Shown piece by piece: positions 57,266 through 64,000 of a DNA stretch of 64,000 nt (position 1 is the stretch's first letter; every line of letters starts with the position of its first letter). The stretch is from Chloroflexi bacterium UBA6622 (GTDB taxonomy: Bacteria > Chloroflexota > UBA11872). The notes under the pieces were generated by a model, which was not told the origin of the DNA, did no database searches, and saw only the letters and a program-made list of their open reading frames with translations. The DNA lies in contig DJHK01000028.1 of assembly GCA_002433065.1 (NCBI GenBank), forward strand, positions 59,612 to 123,611. The letters run 5' to 3'. The translations under genes and the position numbers were made by a program.

Positions 57266-58150
57266 ATGAGGCTGGTTGTTGGGCTCAGTGTGGTTGCAAC
57301 ACTTGCGTTTGCTCTGGGAGCGCCACTCTCTCGAGTTGCCTTACCAGTAACTGCAGCGGAAGTTACGTTCTGGCGGTTGGCGCTTGCGACTGGTGTTGTG
57401 TTGGCTGTTGCGTTAGTTACGGGCAGGCCGGCTGCTTACTTGTGGGATTGGCGGACGTTCGGTTTAGGCGGTGTGCTGTTTTTGCATTTTTTTCTGTTCA
57501 CGCTTGCTGCTCAGACAACAACGACTGCTCATACGCTGACACTGGTATACATATCACCGGTTCTAGTTGCTATAGGTTCAGCCTTGGTACTACATGAACC
57601 GCCGCGCATGATCCAGATGTTGGGCGTAGTTGTGGCGGTTATCGGTGTGTCGATACTTGTGGGTTTCGAGCCGGCAGCGACGCACGCAACTGTGTCGGGT
57701 GGTGTGGCGGCGCTTGGATCAGGAGCTCTCTTTGCGGTGTATGTGCTGGCCGGTCGCTATCTCAGAAAATCGATACCCTTAACGAACTATGTATTGGCCG
57801 TGTACGGGTGGGCTGCTGTCTGGGCGTTTCCCCTTGCCGTGCTGTCTTTTGATTCAGCTGCTTACGATGGGATTAGAGTCCTGATCATTTTGGTTTTGGG
57901 GATTGTTCCGCTAGGTGTGGGGCACACACTTATCAATGCGGCAGTGCGACGTGGAAGCGCAACGGTTCCTAATGTGATTACAACGCAGGAGGTGACAGGT
58001 GGGATGATCTTGAGTTTCTTGATACATGGTGAGACCTTGGGACCAAATACGTTCCTTGGAGTGGGCGTCGCTATTCTTGGCGTGGTGCTAGTCATAGCTT
58101 TTTCCCGAAATTCGGGGGGGGCTGCGACTACGGACGGAATTGAACAGTAG
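57266..58150 (+). CDS. EamA/DMT family transporter
   Basis: A 294-residue protein with ten hydrophobic segments in two EamA repeats. Typical parts are VTFWRLALATGVVLAVALV, TTTAHTLTLVYISPVLVAIGSAL, LGVVVAVIGVSILVGFE, and in the second half GIVPLGVGHTLINAAVRRGSATVPNVITTQEVTGG. It probably exports metabolites or amino acids, of unknown identity. It follows hemB closely, and its last 23 bases overlap the convergent histidine kinase gene. Confidence 0.88.
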   Translation: MRLVVGLSVVATLAFALGAPLSRVALPVTAAEVTFWRLALATGVVLAVALVTGRPAAYLWDWRTFGLGGVLFLHFFLFTLAAQTTTTAHTLTLVYISPVLVAIGSALVLHEPPRMIQMLGVVVAVIGVSILVGFEPAATHATVSGGVAALGSGALFAVYVLAGRYLRKSIPLTNYVLAVYGWAAVWAFPLAVLSFDSAAYDGIRVLIILVLGIVPLGVGHTLINAAVRRGSATVPNVITTQEVTGGMILSFLIHGETLGPNTFLGVGVAILGVVLVIAFSRNSGGAATTDGIEQ

Positions 58151-60155
58151 CAACTGCGCCTGACAGCGTGTCGCTGGCTGTGATTTCGAAGGAGCCGTCC
58201 AAATTCCGTTCGACAAGATTTCGAACAATGGTTAGTCCAAGGCCTTGATCACGGTTAAGGTCGAAGCTGCTTGGAATGCTAATTCCATCATCAGCGATCG
58301 AGACGGATAGCTGCTCGTTATGAATCTCGGTCGAGACACGGATGTTTCCGTGGGTGCGTCCGTTAAGCCCATGTTCGACGGCGTTCCACATCAGTTCGTT
58401 GACGACAAGCGCGAACACTGAGGCTTTTTCCGAAGTCATGGTTCCGGGTTGTGCATCCACGATGATCTGGATTTCTCGACCGCTGGCGCTGAGGTCACTT
58501 CGCATCATGTCAGCCATGGATTCGATTACGTCTGCAACAGTTGTTTGTCCGATGGAGTCTTGTGAAAGTAGATCGTGGACGCGTGCCATTCCCCCGATTC
58601 GACCCGCACTTAGTTTCAGCAGCGAAGATGCTTCCGGAGTTTCCGCACGTCGGGCTTGCATTTCGAGTAAAGATGCGATTGTTTGCATGTTGTTTTTTAC
58701 TCGATGATGCATTTCCTGAAGAAGGATCGACTTGGTTTCAAGGCCCCGACGGACTTCTTCAAATAGACGAGCGTTCTCAATGGCAATTGCAGCATGGTTG
58801 GCGAATGTAAAGGCCAGATCGACCTGTTCCTGGGTGTATTCGTTCGGTGTGGAGCTATAGAGACTGATTGCGCCGATCGATCGGTCTCGGAGAATCAAAG
58901 GTACGCTAAACATTGAACCGTAACCTTCGCCGGCAATCAGGTCCCGGGAGGCGACAAGTAACTGGGTGTTCATAGCGTCGTTTACAACGACTGGTGCACG
59001 GGTAGCCACGACGCGACCCACAACTCCTTCCCCAACGTCGAGCGTATGTTGTTGGTATGCCAGGCCAAGGTTGAAGGCAGCGACGATGCTGAGACGGGTC
59101 TCGTCCTCGCTGAGCTGCCATATCGCTGCTTTTTCAGCATTGATAAGTTGCGCTGCGGCTTGTGCAATTTGCGTAAGGACAGATTCTGGTTCTAGCTCGG
59201 ACGTCAGTGTGCGTGCCAAGTTCTGAACGGTTGTGAGCTGTTCGATTTTTCTGTGTAACGCGTTATCCGTTTGACCATGAAGTCGGGCATTTTCAACTGC
59301 GATTGAAAGTTGACCGGCGATTATTTCGAGGAATCTAATTTCTTCGTCGGTGAAGTCGCGAAATTCAGAGGTAGCTACGTTTAGGACTCCAACGAGGCGG
59401 CCGACTTTAAAAAGCACTATGGGAACGGCAAGGAAACTTCGAAGAGCTTCTTCTCCAATGCCTGGTACATACTTGAATCTTGGGTCGTTCCACGCGTCGC
59501 GTACGGCTAAAGGTTGTCCGGCTTGAGCGGCCCATCCAATGATCCCTTCGCCAATTGCTAGGGTTGTGTGTCCCACGGCTGTTTGTTCGAAAGCTCGTGT
59601 TCCGCTCAGGATCAGCCGATCGATGGCTTCGTCGTACAGGTAAATTGTGACTTCTGGTACTTGCAGAAGATCAGCTACCGAGGCCACGGTTGCCTGTAAG
59701 ACCTCATCAAGTTCGAGTGATGAGTTGATGACACTATTAATTTGATCAAGTGCTCGAATGGTGTTGTCGAGAAGCGTTTCTCGGTCAGCAGGTGCGGTGT
59801 TTGTCGGTGTTTTCGAGTTATAGCCCCGAACTAAAGATTGGACAGTTCCGGTCTGAAGTTGAACCAGATGGTCCAAGAGCTCCCTCTGTGTGGAGGCATC
59901 AGTATTGGCCAGCGCGTTACTACCGAGTGCTCCAATTCGCTCAAGGGCTGTTGCGAGCAAACCGGAAAGGGATCCGCCATGCTCAGCTGCAGTAGCTGCC
60001 ATGGTTTCAATGTGGTGCAGGAATTTCCGGTTTCCGCCCAGCTTTAATAAGAGCTTCGTTTCAACGGAGTCACTGACAAACGGAGCCTGTGCTTGGTCAG
60101 TGAGCCAAAGAGCAAACTGTCTTTGGCGGTCCGATGTATCTTTTTCGGTGCTCAT
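58128..60155 (-). CDS. GAF-domain sensor histidine kinase (HisKA_2 type)
   Basis: A cytoplasmic kinase of about 675 residues. After an N-terminal helical region come two GAF domains (about 155-300 and 330-475; for example LLQVPEVTIYLYDEAIDRL and AIGEGIIGWAAQAGQPLAV). The dimerisation/phosphoacceptor helix is EMHHRVKNNMQTIASLLEM, of HisKA_2 type, and the ATPase domain has an N-box (ELMWNAVEHGLNG) and GLGLTIVRNLVE. GAF domains may sense small ligands or redox state. No receiver or response regulator is adjacent. ATG 60155 is used; TTG 60194 with GGAAA upstream is an alternative. It closes the parA-ftsZ-HTH group. Confidence 0.88.
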   Translation of the reverse strand: MSTEKDTSDRQRQFALWLTDQAQAPFVSDSVETKLLLKLGGNRKFLHHIETMAATAAEHGGSLSGLLATALERIGALGSNALANTDASTQRELLDHLVQLQTGTVQSLVRGYNSKTPTNTAPADRETLLDNTIRALDQINSVINSSLELDEVLQATVASVADLLQVPEVTIYLYDEAIDRLILSGTRAFEQTAVGHTTLAIGEGIIGWAAQAGQPLAVRDAWNDPRFKYVPGIGEEALRSFLAVPIVLFKVGRLVGVLNVATSEFRDFTDEEIRFLEIIAGQLSIAVENARLHGQTDNALHRKIEQLTTVQNLARTLTSELEPESVLTQIAQAAAQLINAEKAAIWQLSEDETRLSIVAAFNLGLAYQQHTLDVGEGVVGRVVATRAPVVVNDAMNTQLLVASRDLIAGEGYGSMFSVPLILRDRSIGAISLYSSTPNEYTQEQVDLAFTFANHAAIAIENARLFEEVRRGLETKSILLQEMHHRVKNNMQTIASLLEMQARRAETPEASSLLKLSAGRIGGMARVHDLLSQDSIGQTTVADVIESMADMMRSDLSASGREIQIIVDAQPGTMTSEKASVFALVVNELMWNAVEHGLNGRTHGNIRVSTEIHNEQLSVSIADDGISIPSSFDLNRDQGLGLTIVRNLVERNLDGSFEITASDTLSGAVATVQFRP

Positions 60156-60212
60156 TCGGGTTGCTGCTTGCTCAGCACGCTGCGTGCATGGCAATGACGT
60201 TTCCAGCTACTT

Positions 60213-60518
60213 CTAATTGTTGTCTTGCCCGTGGAGCATGCGGTGTTCCCACAGACGCTCGGCTGCTTCTGCCGAATGCAGCTCGACAACCTCGCGAGGA
60301 GCTGTAGGTGTGGCCGTTGGCGTCGTCGTCGCAGGCAATGGCTGGTCGTACATATAGCGCTCGACTTCGGTAGCCGGGATGCGCCACTCACTATCCCGAA
60401 TCCGAAATGCCTTGAGACGCCCGTCCTTGATCAGCGTTCGGATTGTCTGTGGATGCGACTTCCAGGCTTCGGCCAGCTCGCGCACCGTCCACACCAAGCG
60501 TTCCTCACTACTCACCAT
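60213..60518 (-). CDS. Small winged-helix/MerR-like DNA-binding protein (excisionase/BldC-like)
   Basis: A 101-residue protein. The first ~55 residues form a helix-turn-helix of the excisionase/MerR type (WTVRELAEAWKSHPQTIRTLIKDGRLKAFRI, then WRIPATEVERYM), like BldC of actinobacteria. A Thr/Pro-rich linker and a short charged helix follow. Its start overlaps the end of ftsZ by 11 bases, and GAGGAGGTGG before the ATG is a strong ribosome-binding site lying inside ftsZ. It is probably a regulator; AT-rich direct repeats at the operon promoter are a candidate target. Confidence 0.82.
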   Translation of the reverse strand: MVSSEERLVWTVRELAEAWKSHPQTIRTLIKDGRLKAFRIRDSEWRIPATEVERYMYDQPLPATTTPTATPTAPREVVELHSAEAAERLWEHRMLHGQDNN

Positions 60519-61695
60519 CCACCTCCTCGGCGATCACCCGTGTGGGGGCGCCAATTTCGTCAACGTCTAGGGTTGATTCCTGGGTGAATCCTTGAGACGA
60601 AAGCTTTTTTGGTGTTCTCCGGTGTTGCTTGAGTCTAATTGCCGGATTAGAGGCTCTGAATCCCGTAGCGATGAGCGTTATGCGGATTGCTTGGTCCATT
60701 TCCGGGTCGACGACGGTTCCAAATATTATGTTTGCGTCTGGCGCGACAACTTCTGCAACGTGTTTCGCTGCATCGTTCACTTCTGCCATGGAAACATCGG
60801 CTGATGCCGTGATGTTCAAGAGGACTCCGCTTGCGTCGTCTATCGATGTATTGAGCAGTGGGCTATCCATTGCTTCACCGACAGCGTGCATAGCCCGCTC
60901 TTCGCCATGGGCTTGGCCAACTCCCATCATCGCGGTTCCCGAGTTCTGCATTACCGAACGAACGTCGGCAAAATCGACGTTGATGAGCCCCGTGGTTGTG
61001 ATTAGATCGGCTACTCCTTGAACACCTCGGTGGAGCATTTCGTCGGCTATCACGAATGCATCCGTAAACGCTGTGCGCGTGTCTGAATGTTTAAGAAGTT
61101 TGTCATTGTGCACAGTAATGAGCGTGTCGACTCGGGGTTCGAAGGTTTCTAGTCCTTGCTTGGCTATTTCGGTGCGACGGCTTCCTTCAAACGAGAATGG
61201 GACGGTCGCGACCCCTACGGTTAACGCGCCGGCTTCTAGGGACAGATCAGCTATCACAGGTGTAGCACCTGTGCCCGTACCGCCGCCCATACCTGCGGTA
61301 ACGAAGACCATATCGGCTCCTTCGATTGCGCGTGCAAGAGCATCAGTACTTTCCGTTGCTGCACGTTCACCAAGTCGAGGGTCTCCACCCGAACCCAAGC
61401 GGTTCGTGCATTTTTCACCTATCAAGATCTTGCGATGCGCCGTCGACGAATTCAGGTCCTGCGCATCGGTGTTAACGGCAATAAACTCAACCCCATCTAA
61501 ACCAGATTTCATCATACGGTTGATCGCGTTGTTTCCTGCTCCGCCTACTCCAATGACACGGATGTCTGTGACACCGGAGTTTTCGTCAGGTGGGGGTTGC
61601 ATTTCACGACGTAAAATCCGAGGCACTAAATCTTTAGGTCGGTGAAGGTCAGTAAGGCGGTCGGGATCAAACCCTGTAGGAGGCTTAGGCGGCAC
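60508..61695 (-). CDS. ftsZ: Cell division GTPase FtsZ
   Basis: The 395-residue tubulin homologue builds the division ring. It has the N-terminal glycine loop IGVGGAGNNAINRM (from about 49), the tubulin signature GMGGGTGTGATPVI (Gly137-Gly143), and ATVPFSFEGSRRTEIA. A 43-residue extension precedes the GTPase core. The C-terminal tail (about 345-395) ends in DEIGAPTRVIAEEV, a weak match to the usual FtsA/ZipA-binding peptide. The GTG start at 61695 overlaps parA by 11 bases and is preceded by CGAGGT at good distance. ftsZ is not in a division/cell-wall cluster here but beside a partition-type ATPase. Confidence 0.96.
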   Translation of the reverse strand: MPPKPPTGFDPDRLTDLHRPKDLVPRILRREMQPPPDENSGVTDIRVIGVGGAGNNAINRMMKSGLDGVEFIAVNTDAQDLNSSTAHRKILIGEKCTNRLGSGGDPRLGERAATESTDALARAIEGADMVFVTAGMGGGTGTGATPVIADLSLEAGALTVGVATVPFSFEGSRRTEIAKQGLETFEPRVDTLITVHNDKLLKHSDTRTAFTDAFVIADEMLHRGVQGVADLITTTGLINVDFADVRSVMQNSGTAMMGVGQAHGEERAMHAVGEAMDSPLLNTSIDDASGVLLNITASADVSMAEVNDAAKHVAEVVAPDANIIFGTVVDPEMDQAIRITLIATGFRASNPAIRLKQHRRTPKKLSSQGFTQESTLDVDEIGAPTRVIAEEVDGE

Positions 61696-62461
61696 GTGAT
61701 CGAACCTCGGCCGCTAGCGTTTCGTAAGCTTTGACTGCACGCCGTGCTCCGCGGTCTTTGGGATCGGCGGCGAATATTGAGACACCGGAACTTGCAGCTT
61801 CAAGAATTTTGCTGTTGGTTGGGATGTTTGCGTCAAACACACTTGCCCCCCATCGATCACGTAGATATTCAGCTACGGTTTTTTCTTCACGTAGTCGGCG
61901 ATCAAACTTACTGAGAACAATTCCGAGCACCCGTAAATCTGGATTAAGAATCGTTACTTCCTCAATGCTTTGATTCAACATTTGGAGGCCCTGGAGCGAG
62001 AAGAAACGAGCTTCGGTAGGAATGATGACCCACTCAGCAGCTACTAACGCATTCAACGTCAAAACGCCTAGGGACGGAGGCGTATCAAAAAATATGAATT
62101 CGTAATCCGACTCAATCTTTGAAAGATGTTCACGCAAGCGCAGTTCGCGACCAAGTTTTGAATGGAGTTCGACCTCCACACTTGCGAGTTCTGGCGTGGC
62201 TGGGACCACATCTACCGTGACTCCTAGTGGGTCGTCTACGCGATATCGCGGGATTTCCATGTCGCGATCTCTAAAGGCGTCAGCCAGTGTTGCATCCATG
62301 ATCCGGTCAACGCCGAAGGCGGACGTCAGGTTTGCTTGAGGATCGCAATCTACAACCAACACGGGCGAGCCCGCGCGGGCTAACGCCGTAGCTATATTGC
62401 AGGTGGTGGTGGTTTTGCCAACGCCGCCTTTTTGATTGGCAACGGCGATCTTCACGGCCAT
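61685..62461 (-). CDS. parA: ParA/Soj family ATPase
   Basis: A 258-residue deviant Walker ATPase. It has the P-loop KGGVGKTTTTCNIA (Lys11), the Asp of Walker A' in VLVVDCDPQANLTSAFG, and FIFFDTPPSLGVLTLNAL. It belongs to the chromosome-partition or MinD-like group, without the N-terminal HTH of plasmid ParA. No parB or parS-like sites are evident in the window. It is the first gene of the ftsZ-HTH-kinase group, with overlapping genes throughout. Confidence 0.93.
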   Translation of the reverse strand: MAVKIAVANQKGGVGKTTTTCNIATALARAGSPVLVVDCDPQANLTSAFGVDRIMDATLADAFRDRDMEIPRYRVDDPLGVTVDVVPATPELASVEVELHSKLGRELRLREHLSKIESDYEFIFFDTPPSLGVLTLNALVAAEWVIIPTEARFFSLQGLQMLNQSIEEVTILNPDLRVLGIVLSKFDRRLREEKTVAEYLRDRWGASVFDANIPTNSKILEAASSGVSIFAADPKDRGARRAVKAYETLAAEVRSRAA

Positions 62462-62534
62462 GGGGTTCTCCGCATACTCGTCGTCCGCTGGCCCCCTCAG
62501 CAGCGACTAAGTCGAGCGTGATGCTATGCCAGCC

Positions 62535-62562
62535 TAATTTATCTAGTCAACATAATTTATCT
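62535..62562 (-). promoter_or_regulatory. AT-rich direct repeats around a candidate parA promoter
   Basis: TAATTTATCT occurs at 62535-62544 and again at 62553-62562, an 18-base period. On the minus strand the unit reads AGATAAATTA and the bases between the copies hold TTGACT, a good -35 box for parA; the -10 region is weak (CATAGC or ATAGCA). Two copies on the same side of the helix suggest a head-to-tail binding protein. Confidence 0.5.
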
Positions 62563-62637
62563 TTTATTCTGTTCGCCAAGTACTAATAACTCTCGAGTCG
62601 TGATAGCCTCGATCGTTAACCAACAAGTCCGAGGCCG

Positions 62638-63588
62638 ATGGCAACGACCGCGAAAGCCGCGATCGTTCCCGACCTCGCTGTGGATTTAGCTCCGAGCCAC
62701 CCAAGTGGCTTGCGTCTGAAGACGCCTGTGCTAACAGCTTCGGGAACCTTTGGGTTCGGCGACGAATATCGGGATGTCGTTGAGCTAAACCGTATTGGGG
62801 CCATCGTTACAAAGACTGTTACGCCGGAACCTCGGGAAGGTAACCCAACGCCTCGAACGGTCGAAACCCCTGCCGGCATGCTGAATTCAATCGGCCTACC
62901 AAATCCGGGTGCTGAAGACGCAGTTCGAGAGAAAGCTCCCATTTGGAAGGATTTGCCGTGTCCGGTAGTAGTAAGCATCTCGGCTCATGATGAGTCAACT
63001 TGGACTGAGTTAGCGGCACAGTTTGAGGGATTGACCAACGTAGTGGGAATTGAGGCTAATTTGTCATGTCCGAATGTCGCCGGTGGTCTAGATTTTTCTA
63101 CAGATCCGGATAGAACCGCTGTGACGGTTGAAGCCGTGAACAAAGGCACCACCTTACCTGTTATTGCGAAACTCTCGCCCAATGTGACTGATATCCGAAC
63201 AATTGCACAGGCTGCTGAGGATGCCGGAGCACATGCACTGTCTTTAATCAACACTGTTCTCGGTATGGTTATCGATCCAGACGCTGGCCGACCGTTTCTC
63301 GGCGCTGGTGTTGGTGGTTTGTCCGGTCCAGCGATTCGGCCCATTGCGTTGCGCTGTGTGTTTCAGGTAGCTGAAGTGGTGTCGATTCCAATCATCGGTA
63401 TCGGTGGCATAGTGACCGGGTCAGACGCGCTCCAGTTTTTTCTCGCGGGCGCATCTTCTGTTCAGGTTGGAACCGCTACTTTTAGAGAACCTAGAGCTGC
63501 TGAACGATTGGTTTCATGTTTGCATGAATATCTGGAGAAACGTAGTCAAGCATCAATTAACGACATTGTTGGGGGAGCTCGGTATTAA
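62638..63588 (+). CDS. pyrD: Dihydroorotate dehydrogenase (class 1-like)
   Basis: The 316-residue flavoenzyme makes orotate in pyrimidine synthesis. It has RLKTPVLTASGTFGFGDEY, the substrate-binding NSIGLPNPG, the catalytic Cys segment NLSCPNVAGG, and the FMN-binding IPIIGIGGIVTGSDALQFFLAGASSVQVGTA. A catalytic Cys rather than Ser marks a cytosolic class 1 enzyme; class 1B would need a PyrK partner, which is not in the window. The gene is divergent from parA across a 176-base spacer. Confidence 0.94.
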   Translation: MATTAKAAIVPDLAVDLAPSHPSGLRLKTPVLTASGTFGFGDEYRDVVELNRIGAIVTKTVTPEPREGNPTPRTVETPAGMLNSIGLPNPGAEDAVREKAPIWKDLPCPVVVSISAHDESTWTELAAQFEGLTNVVGIEANLSCPNVAGGLDFSTDPDRTAVTVEAVNKGTTLPVIAKLSPNVTDIRTIAQAAEDAGAHALSLINTVLGMVIDPDAGRPFLGAGVGGLSGPAIRPIALRCVFQVAEVVSIPIIGIGGIVTGSDALQFFLAGASSVQVGTATFREPRAAERLVSCLHEYLEKRSQASINDIVGGARY

Positions 63589-63738
63589 TGTTCCTGGCCT
63601 TGGGTCAGTCTTAAAAACATTTAGCCGTGTCTAAAACTGTCAAACATCAGGCGGAAGAGCATTCTTGGCTGATTTGTGGATGACCTTTGTTATAGTTGGA
63701 TATTGCTTTTCCCCCTTTGGGTTTCAACGAGTTAACAC

Positions 63739-64000
63739 GTGCCGTCACCAAAAGAAGAAGTTCGACATCGACGTCGCGCAAAGCAGGTTCGACGTCAAAG
63801 ATTCTTGCGGGCGCGAAACATTCGAGCGCGTTCTGCTGTGCGCACATTTGTTCGTAAGGCTGAGGCTGCTATCGACGCTGGTGATGTGGAGGCTGCGGGT
63901 TCCGAAATTCTTCGTGCACAAAGCCAACTGGATGCGGCGGCTCGAAAAGGTTTGATTCATCGACGACGAGCTTCGCGCAATGTTTCACGGCTCGTCAGGC
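63739..64000 (+). CDS. rpsT: 30S ribosomal protein S20 (partial)
   Basis: The first ~87 residues are present and the gene runs off the right edge. The GTG start at 63739 is followed by the very basic N-terminus PSPKEEVRHRRRAKQVRRQ, the long helix typical of S20 (RARSAVRTFVRKAEAAIDAG), and the segment AAARKGLIHRRRASRNVSRL, which matches the conserved KGxxHxNxAxRxxSRL end. S20 binds 16S rRNA early in subunit assembly. It was identified from this pattern; no close ribosomal neighbours are in view. Confidence 0.9.
   Translation, partial: MPSPKEEVRHRRRAKQVRRQRFLRARNIRARSAVRTFVRKAEAAIDAGDVEAAGSEILRAQSQLDAAARKGLIHRRRASRNVSRLVR

Noticed and set aside
63665..63696. TTGGCT and TATAGT before rpsT as a promoter
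   Set aside because: The spacing is 20 bases, too long for a standard sigma-70 promoter.

Overview
The window is ordinary, gene-dense bacterial chromosome with moderate GC, short spacers and many ATGA- or TAATG-type overlaps between neighbouring genes. The best fit is a member of the Chloroflexota, possibly a marine SAR202/Dehalococcoidia-like lineage. This rests on an operon joining a DUF2298 ('YYY') membrane protein, a TIGR03663 membrane protein and an FAD oxidoreductase, on a divergent class I isoleucyl-tRNA synthetase subfamily, and on a B12-dependent-RNR-type zinc ribbon. The lineage is inferred from remembered family distributions, not from a search. I see no rRNA or tRNA genes, no CRISPR array, no transposase and no phage genes.

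Layout. 1-8045: truncated mnmE, a B12-binding radical SAM protein, an amidohydrolase, an AlaX editing protein and ileS. 8102-14305: DUF418 membrane protein, Rieske protein, GNAT, SDR, a cytochrome c lipoprotein, a TIM-barrel isomerase and a glycosyltransferase. 14446-17222: Fe-S assembly (HesB/IscA-type protein and cysteine desulfurase) divergent from a compact primary-type sigma factor. 17241-28586: central metabolism, namely nadA, a phosphofructokinase with pyrophosphate-type residues, nitroreductase, amidase, PfkB kinase, a lipoprotein, glpX, aspartate dehydrogenase, lipoamide dehydrogenase, an MBL hydrolase and an M20 peptidase. 28721-36016: a tiny zinc ribbon protein, two uncharacterised membrane proteins, a 3-hydroxyacyl-CoA dehydrogenase, a flippase-like protein with internal duplication and a HAD hydrolase. 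36098-40325: a 56-residue zinc-finger protein resembling DUF2180, a katG that looks compositionally foreign, and a solute-binding lipoprotein. 40575-49192: the YYY/TIGR03663/FAD operon, a ComB-like phosphatase coupled to a MATE transporter, and an Eis-like acetyltransferase. 49391-57257: assimilatory sulfate reduction (sulfite reductase, cysH, cysC, sat) followed by hemC, cobA, hemD and hemB. 57266-62461: an EamA transporter, then a tightly packed minus-strand cluster parA-ftsZ-HTH-histidine kinase. 62638-64000: pyrD and a truncated rpsT.

How the genes fit together. The sulfur block is nearly self-sufficient: Sat makes APS, CysC makes PAPS, CysH reduces APS or PAPS to sulfite, the sulfite reductase needs siroheme, and HemB/HemC/HemD/CobA make its precursor precorrin-2. 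No siroheme dehydrogenase/ferrochelatase is visible. NadX (aspartate to iminoaspartate) and NadA (to quinolinate) supply the front end of NAD synthesis without NadB. The phosphofructokinase and GlpX cover both directions of the fructose-6-phosphate/fructose-1,6-bisphosphate step. No clear new defence or mobile system is present. The most interesting items are the parA-ftsZ-HTH-kinase operon with AT-rich direct repeats over its promoter, paired palindromes at the sulfur genes, an altered iron-sulfur motif in CysH, and two small zinc-binding proteins that gene callers could miss.
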